Assembly: GCA_028824125.1 (NCBI GenBank)
Contig: JAPPES010000158.1
Location: forward strand, 1 to 64,000
Reading direction: 5' to 3'
Source: Candidatus Poribacteria bacterium
Lineage (GTDB): Bacteria > Poribacteria > WGA-4E > WGA-3G
Length of the DNA: 64,000 nucleotides
Position 1 is the first letter of the stretch, and the number at the start of each line of letters is the position of its first letter. The position numbers and the translations under genes are program-made. Shown here one piece after another: positions 1 to 7,554 of this stretch. The notes below the pieces were generated by a model. It did no database searches. It saw only the letters and a program-made list of their open reading frames with translations, and was not told the origin of the DNA.

Positions 1-8
1 CGAATGCG

Positions 9-50
9 CGTATGGCATTCGCCATGATTCATACCGTTGATTTGGTGCCG
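9..50. repeat. Fragment of dispersed palindromic repeat (GTTGATTTG family)
   Basis: The stretch contains GCGTATGGCATTCGCC followed by ATTCATACCGTTGATTTG. Closely related copies occur at 15384-15515 and 17320-17413, and a shorter version lies inside the IS982 transposase at 50760-50793. It looks like a mobile palindromic unit. The remaining bases up to position 236 hold no convincing gene. Confidence 0.7.
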
Positions 51-140
51 TCCGCCCGTGCGTGTTGTCTGAATCGCAGAGAGCGCGGAAGGGGTGTTGG
101 AGCTGCCCTAACACCTATGCAAAGTGTGATGTTCAAATGT

Positions 141-162
141 GGCGAGGTTAGGAAACCTCGCT
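141..162. repeat. Core hairpin of the GGTTAGGAAACC family
   Basis: The palindrome has stem GCGAG-CTCGC around a centre reading GTTAGGAAAC. The same centre recurs at about a dozen intergenic sites in this window with varying stem bases. It lies about 75 bp upstream of a strong promoter. Confidence 0.8.
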
Positions 163-237
163 CTATTACCGATGCTGACAACAAGGACCGAAAAAACATA
201 CCAATTTCAGTTAATTGCAAACTTTTTGAAATTTAAT

Positions 238-266
238 TTGACATTTTATTATTTATGTTATATAAT
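238..266 (+). promoter_or_regulatory. Consensus sigma-70-type promoter
   Basis: A perfect -35 box TTGACA at 238-243 is separated by exactly 17 bp from a perfect -10 box TATAAT at 261-266. Transcription would start near 273 and run directly into the hairpin-rich region at 273-660, so this is the main argument that the region is transcribed. Confidence 0.85.
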
Positions 267-272
267 ACTTAT

Positions 273-660
273 ATCGTCTAAGAGTTAAGTTCAAATGGGT
301 ACCCATTTTTCTAAAAAGGATTTTTAGAGCTTAGCTTTAGACGGCAGGGTGCCCGGATTTTTTTAAGGAGCGGGTAACCCTACCGCTAACGCAACAGATG
401 GATATCCATAAATCATAAGGTGTTTCGCATGCACGAGTGTGCATGTGTTACACCGGGGCACGCAACCCCCTTGGGGGGCGCGCTGATAGTGTTCGTGCAC
501 TCCAGCGCGTAGCCGTGTCATAGACGAAGTATGACAGGGCTGGTTTTCATTTTAGCACAAGCACAGGGTCTGTGACTATTGAAAGATGGAAACCAGCGGG
601 CCCGAAAGGTTAGAGGCATTAGGAACCGTTCCTTTTCACTTTTTCTCCTTTCGGGACTGT
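273..660 (+). ncRNA. Candidate structured RNA of unknown family (or long 5' leader)
   Basis: Immediately downstream of the consensus promoter lies a run of consecutive hairpins that I paired by eye. CGTCTAA (274-280) pairs with TTAGACG (335-341) and encloses ATGGGTACCCAT and a TCTAAAAA/TTTTTAGA stem. CGGCAGGGT (340-348) faces ACCCTACCG (379-387), with an inner CCCG/CGGG. GGTGT/ACACC encloses CATGCAC/GTGCATG. A CGCGCTG/CAGCGCG stem, an AGCC-TGTCATA/TATGACA-GGCT stem, GCTGGTTTTCAT with ATGGAAACCAGC, and finally CCCGAAAGG (600-608) with CCTTTCGGG follow. No RNase P, tmRNA, SRP or 6S signature was recognised. It may be a free RNA or the leader of the gene at 733, since no clear terminator separates them. 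The ends are estimates. Confidence 0.6.
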
Positions 661-732
661 CAAAATCAGAAAAACTAATAACATTTTCGCTGAATACAGC
701 GGAAAGATTACTTTTAGAAAAGGAGTTTTCTC

Positions 733-1275
733 ATGTTAAAAAAGAGAGTCTTTCAAATCGCAGTTATCTTGGCTGCACTCATGATGATTAATTTAACGGT
801 TTATAGTGGTGAATCTTGTAACAGACCTACCGACGTTGACAGCGGTGTTCGCCCAAACACTGGTGCCTTCGGGCATGCAGAAGTTGTCATGTTGGGATGG
901 TGGAGGTATGGCAACAAGCACTATACCGGTGTAACGTTATGGGGATACGTTGAGAACGTCAGTCTTGAAAAAATATCTGCGTCCGTTCTGTATGATTTTC
1001 GGGTTATTGAACTGACCCCGAATTTCAATTTTAAAGCGCAGATATATGTTCCCCCTATTACCGTAGTTGCGGACCAACTAGATCCAGGTGAAACTCTTAT
1101 GCCTTCTTCTTACACGAACGGCCTGATGGTTCCTGGCGGTGATTGGCTGGCAGGTACGATATACCGCGCTGAGACTATGATCCAGGCTGAAGCAAGAGGA
1201 GGAAAACGTGGACAACTGGTCGACGTATGGGTCGCATGGGGATGCGTCGACATAGAATTTCCAGACAATAATTGA
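733..1275 (+). CDS. Small exported protein of unknown function
   Basis: The product is 180 residues and begins with a basic stretch and a hydrophobic signal segment (about residues 5-25), so it is probably secreted to or beyond the periplasm. The start at 733 is supported by AGGAG about eight bases upstream. The mature part is rich in beta-forming residues, with a stretch resembling an Ig-like sandwich: alternating hydrophobics around GYVENVSLEKISASVLYDF, followed by a DPGE turn near residue 120. The two lipoproteins at 15754-16866 show the same TVEN...APGE layout, suggesting an FxLYD-like fold, but this is inference. It is preceded by a roughly 460-nt structured leader and followed by a terminator, so it is probably a single-gene transcript. 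I do not recognise a family. Confidence 0.75.
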   Translation: MLKKRVFQIAVILAALMMINLTVYSGESCNRPTDVDSGVRPNTGAFGHAEVVMLGWWRYGNKHYTGVTLWGYVENVSLEKISASVLYDFRVIELTPNFNFKAQIYVPPITVVADQLDPGETLMPSSYTNGLMVPGGDWLAGTIYRAETMIQAEARGGKRGQLVDVWVAWGCVDIEFPDNN

Positions 1276-1294
1276 TTGTTCAACACGTTTTCTG

Positions 1295-1328
1295 CACAGG
1301 TGTCTTGATACAAGGCACCTGTGTTTTA
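1295..1328 (+). terminator. Rho-independent terminator
   Basis: CACAGGTG (1295-1302) pairs with CACCTGTG (1316-1323), with an additional inner CTTG/CAAG stem around ATA, followed by TTTTA. It lies 20 bases after the stop codon of the gene at 733. Confidence 0.8.
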
Positions 1329-1362
1329 TCGTAAATTATGTAAATAAGTTCACATGTATTCT

Positions 1363-1497
1363 GTAGGAGCGATCTCCGAATCGCGACGAAACCACTGGTA
1401 GGAGGGAATCGGAGTTCCCTCCTACAAATCAATGTCAAGTTAATTATAAAATTCACTATACATTGGCGAGGTTAGGAAACCTCGCCAGCAGCGGAGG
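1363..1497. repeat. Three intergenic palindromic repeats
   Basis: A TGTAGGAGCGA...TCGCGAC repeat starts at 1363 and recurs at about 42069. A perfect 11-bp inverted repeat GTAGGAGGGAA/TTCCCTCCTAC lies at 1398-1425. The GGTTAGGAAACC core hairpin with a GGCGAG/CTCGCC stem lies at 1465-1486. None looks coding. Confidence 0.75.
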
Positions 1498-1533
1498 AGA
1501 TTTGGAGCCTCCCTTTATATAAGGAGTTTTTTC

Positions 1534-2568
1534 ATGAAATATAAACCTTTTCAGGCACGTTACCAGAAAAGTATAACTCTCGTTATTCTACTTCTTTTAG
1601 GCTTCTCCATTTCGCAAAGTTCGGACGCAAAAATTGTCTTCATGTCTGACCGAGAGGGGAATATTCCGCATATTTACGTGATGGAAGACAACGGTAGCAA
1701 TGTCTGCAGAATCACAGACCCAGCGTTTTATGACAATCGCCCTCACTGGTTTCCTGATGGAAAACGGGTTGTGTTTGAAAGAGACCTATCACGTGGAGAT
1801 GGGACGAACTTCAATGCTGAATTTGTTATCGTTGACCTCAAACCTCGGGAGGAATACCATTTTATGAAAAATCATCGGACAGATCGTTTTCCGAGGATAT
1901 CGCCTGACGGGAAACAGATCGCATTTTACAGCAACCGCTTAAAAGATTGGCATATTCATGTGGCAGACTTAGAGAGCGGTGCGGAAACGGCTATCACTGC
2001 TGGACACCGTGATTTAGGTTTCCCCAGCTACATGAATTGGTCTCCCGATGGGAAACAGCTTGTTTACCTACACAAGGAAAATGATGTGGGAGATCAGATA
2101 TGGATCATGAATGCTGATGGTAGTCGTCCCAGCCGCCTCAGTCATCCGGTTGGGGGAGGAATCAATAGGGTTTTGAAGTATCTACCGAGTTGGTCGCCAT
2201 CTGGTCAATTCATCATGTATTCAGAAGTTACCCTAACGCCTAATTTCGAAAAGGTAGGCCCTACACGGCTCGTTTTCCAGAATGTGAGTACAAGACGTAC
2301 CAACGTACACAATTTTCCGAGGGATTATGCGATCAACAACGGGTGTTGGATAAATGACCGCATAGTGCTTTTAGCTATAAAAGCAGGGGTAGGTGAACCA
2401 GAAGCTAATTGGGAGATTTATAGATATGACCTTACCAGCAGAAAATTGACAAACCTAACGAAACATCCTGAAGATGATACCCGCCCAGATTGGATTAGTG
2501 GGACGCTTGCTGTGTTTCCATTGGATAAACTCACTATTCGCTGGGCACACCTCAAGCAGCCGGATTGA
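1534..2568 (+). CDS. Exported TolB-like (PD40/WD40-type) beta-propeller protein, copy 1
   Basis: The 344-residue product has an N-terminal signal segment (about residues 12-30) followed by repeated propeller blades. Each blade ends in the PD40 signature, for example WFPDGKRVVF, ISPDGKQIAFYS, WSPDGKQLVYL and WSPSGQFIMY, with IYVMEDNGSN and IWIMNADGSRP as the connecting TolB-like motifs. Such proteins act in the periplasm or at the surface as interaction scaffolds; no enzymatic residues are evident. AAGGAG lies just before the ATG. The next gene is a very close paralogue (copy 2), so this is a recent tandem duplication. The exact partner cannot be inferred. Confidence 0.88.
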   Translation: MKYKPFQARYQKSITLVILLLLGFSISQSSDAKIVFMSDREGNIPHIYVMEDNGSNVCRITDPAFYDNRPHWFPDGKRVVFERDLSRGDGTNFNAEFVIVDLKPREEYHFMKNHRTDRFPRISPDGKQIAFYSNRLKDWHIHVADLESGAETAITAGHRDLGFPSYMNWSPDGKQLVYLHKENDVGDQIWIMNADGSRPSRLSHPVGGGINRVLKYLPSWSPSGQFIMYSEVTLTPNFEKVGPTRLVFQNVSTRRTNVHNFPRDYAINNGCWINDRIVLLAIKAGVGEPEANWEIYRYDLTSRKLTNLTKHPEDDTRPDWISGTLAVFPLDKLTIRWAHLKQPD

Positions 2569-2625
2569 ATCATCCGCTAAATTGGAACCTCCCTATCAGG
2601 TGTGATTTCCAGACGGAGTTTTTTT

Positions 2626-3675
2626 ATGGAATATAGACTTTTTCAGGCACGTTACCAGAAAAGTATAACTCTCGTTATTCTACTTCTTTTTGGCTTCTCC
2701 ATCTTGCAGAGTGCGGACACAAAAATTGTCTTTACGTCAAAACGTAAAGACGCGGGCGATACCGCTTACCATATCTACGTGATGGAAGACAACGGCAGTA
2801 ATGTCCGCAGAATCACAGACCCAGCGTATTATGACCATCACCCGCATTGGTTTCCTGATGGACAACGGGTTGTGTTTGAAAGAGACCTGTCACGTGGGGA
2901 TGGAACGAACTTCAATACCGAATTTGTTATCGTTGACCTCAAACCTCGCAAAGAATACCATTTTATGGAAAATCACCGGACAGATATGTTTCCGAGAGTA
3001 TCTCCTGATGGGAAACAGATCGCATTTTACAGCAACCGCTTAAAAGATTGGCATATTCATGTGGCAGACTTAGAGAGCGGTGCGGAAACGGCTATCACTG
3101 CGAAACACGCTGATTTGGGGGTCCCCAGCTACATGAATTGGTCTCCCGATGGGAAACAGCTTGTTTATATACACGGGGAAAATGATGTTGGCAAGCAGAT
3201 ATGGATCATGAATGCTGATGGTAGCGGTCCCAGACGCCTTAGCCATCCGGTTGGGGGAGGAATCAATAGGGTTTTGAAGTATCCACCGAGTTGGTCACCA
3301 TCGGGTCAATTCATCATGTATTCAGAAGTTACCCTAACGCCTAATTTCGAGAAGGTAGGCCCTACACGACTCATTTTTCAGAGTGTGAGGACAAGACGGA
3401 CCGACGTACACAACTTCCCGAGGGATTATGCGATCAACAACGGGTGTTGGATAAATGACCGCATAGTGCTTTTAAATATAAAAACGGGAGCGGGAGGAAT
3501 TGACCCAGAAGCTAATTGGGAGATTTATAGGTATGACCTTACCAGCAGAAAATTGACAAACCTAACGAAAGACCCAGCAAATGACTACGAGCCAGATTGG
3601 ATTAGTGGGACGCTTGCTGTGTTTCCATTGGATAAACTCACTATTCGATGGGCACACCTCAAGCAGCCGGATTGA
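2626..3675 (+). CDS. Exported TolB-like beta-propeller protein, copy 2
   Basis: This 349-residue protein is nearly identical over most of its length to the preceding gene, with the same signal segment and PD40 blades (WFPDGQRVVF, VSPDGKQIAFYS, WSPDGKQLVYI, WSPSGQFIMY). The frame is open further upstream to a GTG at 2602, but I chose the ATG at 2626. It is preceded by CGGAG at usual spacing and aligns exactly with the start of copy 1 (MEYRLFQARYQ against MKYKPFQARYQ). Differences concentrate just after the signal peptide, where copy 2 has a slightly longer loop (SKRKDAGDTAYHIY), and near residue 290, where GGIDPEAN replaces GEPEAN. Cellular role is unknown. Confidence 0.88.
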   Translation: MEYRLFQARYQKSITLVILLLFGFSILQSADTKIVFTSKRKDAGDTAYHIYVMEDNGSNVRRITDPAYYDHHPHWFPDGQRVVFERDLSRGDGTNFNTEFVIVDLKPRKEYHFMENHRTDMFPRVSPDGKQIAFYSNRLKDWHIHVADLESGAETAITAKHADLGVPSYMNWSPDGKQLVYIHGENDVGKQIWIMNADGSGPRRLSHPVGGGINRVLKYPPSWSPSGQFIMYSEVTLTPNFEKVGPTRLIFQSVRTRRTDVHNFPRDYAINNGCWINDRIVLLNIKTGAGGIDPEANWEIYRYDLTSRKLTNLTKDPANDYEPDWISGTLAVFPLDKLTIRWAHLKQPD

Positions 3676-3706
3676 ATCTGACGCTAAATTAGAACCTCAC
3701 CTTGCA

Positions 3707-3745
3707 GGCAGGTATCCGTTTTGGGTATCTGCCTTTTCTTTTGTC
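3707..3745 (+). terminator. Rho-independent terminator
   Basis: GGCAGGTATCC pairs, with G-T wobbles, with GGGTATCTGCC around GTTTT and is followed by a T-rich run (TTTTCTTTTG). It closes the tandem propeller-gene unit. Confidence 0.75.
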
Positions 3746-3749
3746 TTTT

Positions 3750-4114
3750 GTACCGTAAACTTTTAGTTTGCGTCTTTTGGCACAAACTAAAAGTTTATAC
3801 TACAAAACGCTTGTGAGTTTTGACATCATCCGCGATTCTGACAAGTTTTGATGCGTCTTCCTGATGGGCTGCTCTATGTGACAAAAACTTTACACACCCA
3901 AAGCAGCAGAGACATTCAATTGTCACAACATCTTTGTTGGAGGGGTTACATGAAGTTTAAATAAATATTTCGGTAAGGGGGCGAGGTTAGGAAACCTCGC
4001 CAGCAGCAAGTGTACATCTCTGCTGGCGAGGTTTCCTAACCTCGCCAAAGGACCCAATTTATTTTTTAATCTTCATCAACCCCCTCCAACAATAGCGAAA
4101 ATCGACAATTGAAT
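3750..4114. repeat. Nested palindromic repeat cluster
   Basis: This gene-free stretch is built from inverted repeats. TAAACTTTTAGTTTG pairs with CAAACTAAAAGTTTA at 3753-3800, and TGACAAAAACTTTACACACC follows at about 3879. A large nested structure then spans 3914-4114: outer ATTCAATTGTC/GACAATTGAAT, then GTTGGAGGGGTT facing AACCCCCTCCAAC, then an ATGAAG...CTTCAT element (3950-4076) that itself carries two oppositely oriented GGTTAGGAAACC core hairpins. The ATGAAG element recurs at 21088 and 27810. Confidence 0.8.
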
Positions 4115-4139
4115 ACCTCTGCCCAAAGCAGTGAAAGAC

Positions 4140-4169
4140 TTGTCCTTTTAATACATTTTGCGTTATAAT
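4140..4169 (+). promoter_or_regulatory. Sigma-70-type promoter for the LolA-like gene
   Basis: TTGTCC (4140-4145), an 18-bp spacer and a perfect TATAAT (4164-4169). The predicted start lies about 60 bp before the ATG at 4236. Confidence 0.65.
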
Positions 4170-4235
4170 GAAAGTATGGTAGGTCCTTACGATCACCTAT
4201 ATTGCACAGTCTAAAAACCAAAGGATGGCCAAGAA

Positions 4236-5057
4236 ATGATGAAATCTAACCTTTTTACCCCCGATTTTCGCTCACATTTTAAGATAAATAAGGCAGTGCT
4301 GAGTTTGATAGTATTTTTCTTCTTTGTGTTTGTCACGACTGCTAACCTAATCGCAGCCAATCACACCGCCTCGCCTGATGTTCAAAAAATCATCAAGCAT
4401 ATAGATCAACTCTACCGCAGTAAAACGAGTCAAGCCGACATGGAGATGCATATTGTCACACCCCATTATGAACGCACATTAAAGATGTTGATTTGGACAA
4501 AAGGAACGGACAAAACTTTTATCCGAATTACTGCACCGAAAAAAGAACAAGGAGTTGCAACACTGCGCATCGGAAATGAAATGTGGAACTATCTGCCGAA
4601 GGTAAACAAAACGATGAAAATTTCGCCATCAATGATGATGGGGTCGTGGATGGGATCCGATTTCACGAATGACGATCTGGTCAAAGAATCGTCAATGCTG
4701 GACGATTACACATACCAACTGATTACGCCAGAAGATGCATCTGCGGATCTGCTTTATGTCCAACTTATACCGAAGGAAGATTCCTCTATCGTTTGGGGAA
4801 AGATTATTGCTGCTGTACGAGCCAAAGATTATATACCGGTGTGGCAGCACTTCTATGATGAAAAAGGGAAATTGATGCGCGTCCTGAATTTCAAAGAAGT
4901 TAAAAAGTTTGGACGTAAAACCGTTCCTTCTGTCATGGAAATGATTCCACAAAACAAGGAAGGACACAAAACGGTTGTTCGCTGGGTAACTGCTACATTT
5001 GACTCAAGCGTCGATAATAAAATCTTCACACGTAGAAATCTGCAAAAAAGAAGATAG
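4236..5057 (+). CDS. LolA-like outer-membrane lipoprotein-sorting family protein
   Basis: The 273-residue product has a signal or anchor segment at about residues 20-42. A LolA-like half-barrel domain follows: ADMEMHIVTPHYERTLKM, FIRITAPKKEQGVATLRIG and WNYLPKVNKTMKISPSMM are characteristic of the LolA-like family (COG2834/DUF4292-like). Family members bind lipid or lipoprotein acyl chains in the periplasm and often accompany RND- or FtsX-type transporters. AGGA lies about ten bases before the start, and an ATG-ATG pair makes the exact start ambiguous by one codon. It has its own promoter. The downstream barrel-like and FG-GAP genes follow without a clear terminator, so co-transcription is possible. 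A link with the FtsX/LolD-type system at 30147-42957 is only suggestive. Confidence 0.85.
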   Translation: MMKSNLFTPDFRSHFKINKAVLSLIVFFFFVFVTTANLIAANHTASPDVQKIIKHIDQLYRSKTSQADMEMHIVTPHYERTLKMLIWTKGTDKTFIRITAPKKEQGVATLRIGNEMWNYLPKVNKTMKISPSMMMGSWMGSDFTNDDLVKESSMLDDYTYQLITPEDASADLLYVQLIPKEDSSIVWGKIIAAVRAKDYIPVWQHFYDEKGKLMRVLNFKEVKKFGRKTVPSVMEMIPQNKEGHKTVVRWVTATFDSSVDNKIFTRRNLQKRR

Positions 5058-5070
5058 CGTTTTTCATTGG

Positions 5071-5152
5071 AGTAAAATCTATAATTCCAAGACATTTTTT
5101 TGGCTTTACTGCGTTTGTAGTCGCGCAATTCATTGCGCCTCTTACATTGAAT
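5071..5152. repeat. Relic of TA-flanked element with GCGCAATTCATTGCGC palindrome
   Basis: AGTAAAATCTATAATTCC at 5071 matches the terminal repeat of the elements at 22080, 37697 and 49950. The following GTAGTCGCGCAATTCATTG at 5116 is the same palindromic cargo carried by the elements at 37697 and 49950. The right end is not recognisable. Confidence 0.6.
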
Positions 5153-5200
5153 ACAGTATGCTTGAAATTGATACGATATTTCTATTAAAAGGAATCCTGA

Positions 5201-5767
5201 ATGTACTTTATTATAAATCACGATTTAATGCGAAAAATAAAAACACACACATTTATCTACTTACCCTGCCTCTTTTTAAGTTTAATATTTTGCACCTCAA
5301 TTCAAGCACAAGAGGCTAACCTTACAAAAAATTTCGGTATTGGATCGCAAGGAGCAACGCCCGCATTTGGTGGCATGAGTTTTCGGTATAACGGACTGGC
5401 ACCCATATATCTTCAAACCGTCGGACGTTTCATTCTCAATGATCAGGACGGGGACCACATGTTAGGTGCTGGTATTTCGTACGCCATCTTTGAACACCGA
5501 GGCAAGTGGAACGAAGCACGCCTCTATTTCACCTTAGAAGGCGGTTGGCGGTATAAAACAGAAATGGATATTGAGAAAGAGATTGTCAATACCACGACAC
5601 TGGCAGCTGGAGTCGCTTTCGGAGGCGAGCTTGTGTTTTCACTTGGCGGGATTCCACTCGGCTTGAACATTAGTATCGGTCAAGGGGTTGGTAGGGAAAA
5701 CAGTAGTTCTCAATCTAAAGGGATTGCGGGGGTCTACGTAGGAGCGGGCATACATGCCTATTTTTAG
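5201..5767 (+). CDS. Predicted outer-membrane beta-barrel-like exported protein
   Basis: The 188-residue product has a hydrophobic signal segment at about residues 14-35 ending in IQAQEA, then alternating amphipathic strands rich in Gly and aromatic residues. It ends in the aromatic pair YF, typical of small outer-membrane barrels; the family is not identified. AAAGGA precedes the ATG at 5201. A second Met nine codons later (5228) would give a more standard signal peptide but lacks a ribosome site. The last 14 bases overlap the start of the FG-GAP lipoprotein gene, so the two are almost certainly translationally coupled and may work together at the outer membrane. Confidence 0.7.
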   Translation: MYFIINHDLMRKIKTHTFIYLPCLFLSLIFCTSIQAQEANLTKNFGIGSQGATPAFGGMSFRYNGLAPIYLQTVGRFILNDQDGDHMLGAGISYAIFEHRGKWNEARLYFTLEGGWRYKTEMDIEKEIVNTTTLAAGVAFGGELVFSLGGIPLGLNISIGQGVGRENSSSQSKGIAGVYVGAGIHAYF

Positions 5768-7382
5768 AAATCTTCTTCAGTGTTGCTTTTGTATACTCAT
5801 TTTTGGCATATTCCTATTAGGATGCTCCAGGGTACCCAGTGGAGAAATTAAACAAACAGCACCTGTTCTCAGTGCAACAGTCTCGTTCAAGCAACACAAG
5901 ATCATCACTGGTACCACAAAACGCCAGACCGTTTTGACAGGATTTCTTTTGGGAGGAACTATTGCCGAACTCGCTGTGGTGAACGTTGAGAAAAATAACG
6001 ATCCTCGTTTACGTATTTATGCGTTTAGTGAGAATGCTTGGGTGCCAAGACTTGATACAAAACTACGCCCAAAAGTGCTATTCGTTGACGTTGCAACTAT
6101 TGATGGGCGCGATAGACTCATCACCTATGAACATGGGCGCCTTAACTGGTTTGATCTTGACTCAATGGTGGAACGCGAACTAATAAGCATCACTACCAAC
6201 TATAAGGCGATTGATGCAAGTGAAATCCCCCATATTAAAATCACCCAAGACCTAAATGGAGACGGACTCGACGACATAGTTGTGCCAGATATTGATGGTT
6301 TCTGGATAACCACACAATTAAACAACGGTTCATTCTCTGAACCGGTAAAACTCGGACCGCCTGATCCTTTCCTTGACAAGTTTGCGATGGATGAATCCCG
6401 CAGCTACCGCGAAGTAGGGATAAATGCTTTGACAGTTTTCTGGTACTTGAGTCGTCTCCATCAGATGGACTACGACCGCGATGGACGTAACGACCTTGTG
6501 TTCTGGAATGAGGACCATTTTGATGTTTATCGCCAAAACGTACACGGCATGTTTTCTACAGTGCCTGAAACCTTCACTGTTGACGTACCGTTTGACACAG
6601 ACGGTGCCTACTCGATCGCCTTCGGACTCAGTGGTGAAAACATGTTCGCGCTTATCTCTGGTTTCAGGGAGAACACGAAACGAAGGATATTATATACATT
6701 CCGAGATATGAACGGTGACGGGGCTGCTGATATGGTAATTCTTGCTCTGGAGGGGCGGAGTCTTGGTAAACAGCGCAGCCGATACGAAGTCCATTTTGGC
6801 ACGCCAATTCCCAACGGTACTGCGTTTGCACAAGATACCAGCGTGACGATTCAGCCGCGAGGTACCGCTGGCGCGTTACTGCCCTGGGGTTATTCGTCTC
6901 AATGGTTGCAAGATTTTGATGAAGATGGTGATCTTGACATTCTGTTCAGAGACGTAAAAACTGGGCTCGGTGGGATGACTCGCGCGATGGTCGGTAGTTC
7001 CATCGCGATAGATATCGAGTTATACCACATGGAAGACGGTGTCTATTCCAAAAAGCCGACTACCAAACGTAAAATCAGGCCGACCTTTGATCTGTTTGAG
7101 AAAAAAAGAGTCTTCTTTCCAGCAGTACTGTTGGGTGATGTGAACGGCGACAAGCGTCCAGACTTACTTATAGGGAAAAACTGGGAAGAGATGCATCTCT
7201 TCCCAGGTGTGCCGGGGCCGGAGCTGTTCGCGCGAAGACCTCAAAAAATAACGGTTGCCATGCCTGAAGATGAGCGAAATATACGGTTAGTAGACCTCAA
7301 TAAAGACAATAAAAAAGACATTCTCATATACTATAGGGCCAACACTGAACCACATCAGATAACAATGTTGGTCGTCCAATAA
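5754..7382 (+). CDS. Lipoprotein with FG-GAP/VCBS calcium-binding-type repeats
   Basis: The 542-residue product begins with a lipoprotein signal peptide ending in the lipobox FLLGC near residue 24. At least six Asp-rich FG-GAP/VCBS loops follow: DLNGDGLDDIVV, DYDRDGRNDLVFW, DMNGDGAADMVI, DFDEDGDLDILF, DVNGDKRPDLLIG and DLNKDNKKDILIY. These loops bind calcium in integrin-like propellers; the protein is probably a surface or periplasmic adhesion or scaffold protein. AGGAG lies ten bases before the ATG, inside the end of the preceding barrel-like gene, indicating an operon. The substrate or partner is unknown. Confidence 0.85.
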   Translation: MPIFRNLLQCCFCILIFGIFLLGCSRVPSGEIKQTAPVLSATVSFKQHKIITGTTKRQTVLTGFLLGGTIAELAVVNVEKNNDPRLRIYAFSENAWVPRLDTKLRPKVLFVDVATIDGRDRLITYEHGRLNWFDLDSMVERELISITTNYKAIDASEIPHIKITQDLNGDGLDDIVVPDIDGFWITTQLNNGSFSEPVKLGPPDPFLDKFAMDESRSYREVGINALTVFWYLSRLHQMDYDRDGRNDLVFWNEDHFDVYRQNVHGMFSTVPETFTVDVPFDTDGAYSIAFGLSGENMFALISGFRENTKRRILYTFRDMNGDGAADMVILALEGRSLGKQRSRYEVHFGTPIPNGTAFAQDTSVTIQPRGTAGALLPWGYSSQWLQDFDEDGDLDILFRDVKTGLGGMTRAMVGSSIAIDIELYHMEDGVYSKKPTTKRKIRPTFDLFEKKRVFFPAVLLGDVNGDKRPDLLIGKNWEEMHLFPGVPGPELFARRPQKITVAMPEDERNIRLVDLNKDNKKDILIYYRANTEPHQITMLVVQ

Positions 7383-7484
7383 TACTAAATTAACGTGAGT
7401 TGCCACAACCGATTGTGCAGGATAAGTCCGTAGCAGTCCCAACATTGACTTCCTTAAACTGGGGTAAATCAGCAACAATTTCCC

Positions 7485-7513
7485 TTGCAAACAAAACCTA
7501 AATTGCGTATACT
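7485..7513 (+). promoter_or_regulatory. Sigma-70-type promoter for the helicase gene
   Basis: TTGCAA (7485-7490), an exact 17-bp spacer and TATACT (7508-7513), about 40 bp upstream of the TTG start at 7555. Confidence 0.7.
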
Positions 7514-7554
7514 TTATACATTACTATGACAAATCACATCTATGGAGAAATTTC

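Noticed and set aside
12-236. A 74-codon open frame at the window start
   Set aside because: It runs through two dispersed repeats, has no ribosome site and no recognisable protein pattern.
560-625. Resemblance to the c-di-GMP-I (GEMM) riboswitch: GCACAGGG, ATTGAAAGATGG and CGGGCCC in order
   Set aside because: The conserved core after the tetraloop stem and the second helix do not fit. The segment is better explained by the 12-bp stem GCTGGTTTTCAT/ATGGAAACCAGC.
579-791. A 70-codon open frame in the hairpin-rich region
   Set aside because: It lies in the structured RNA candidate and overlaps the better supported gene at 733.
2602-2625. GTG at 2602 as start of the second propeller gene
   Set aside because: The ATG at 2626 has the ribosome site and aligns with the start of the sister gene.
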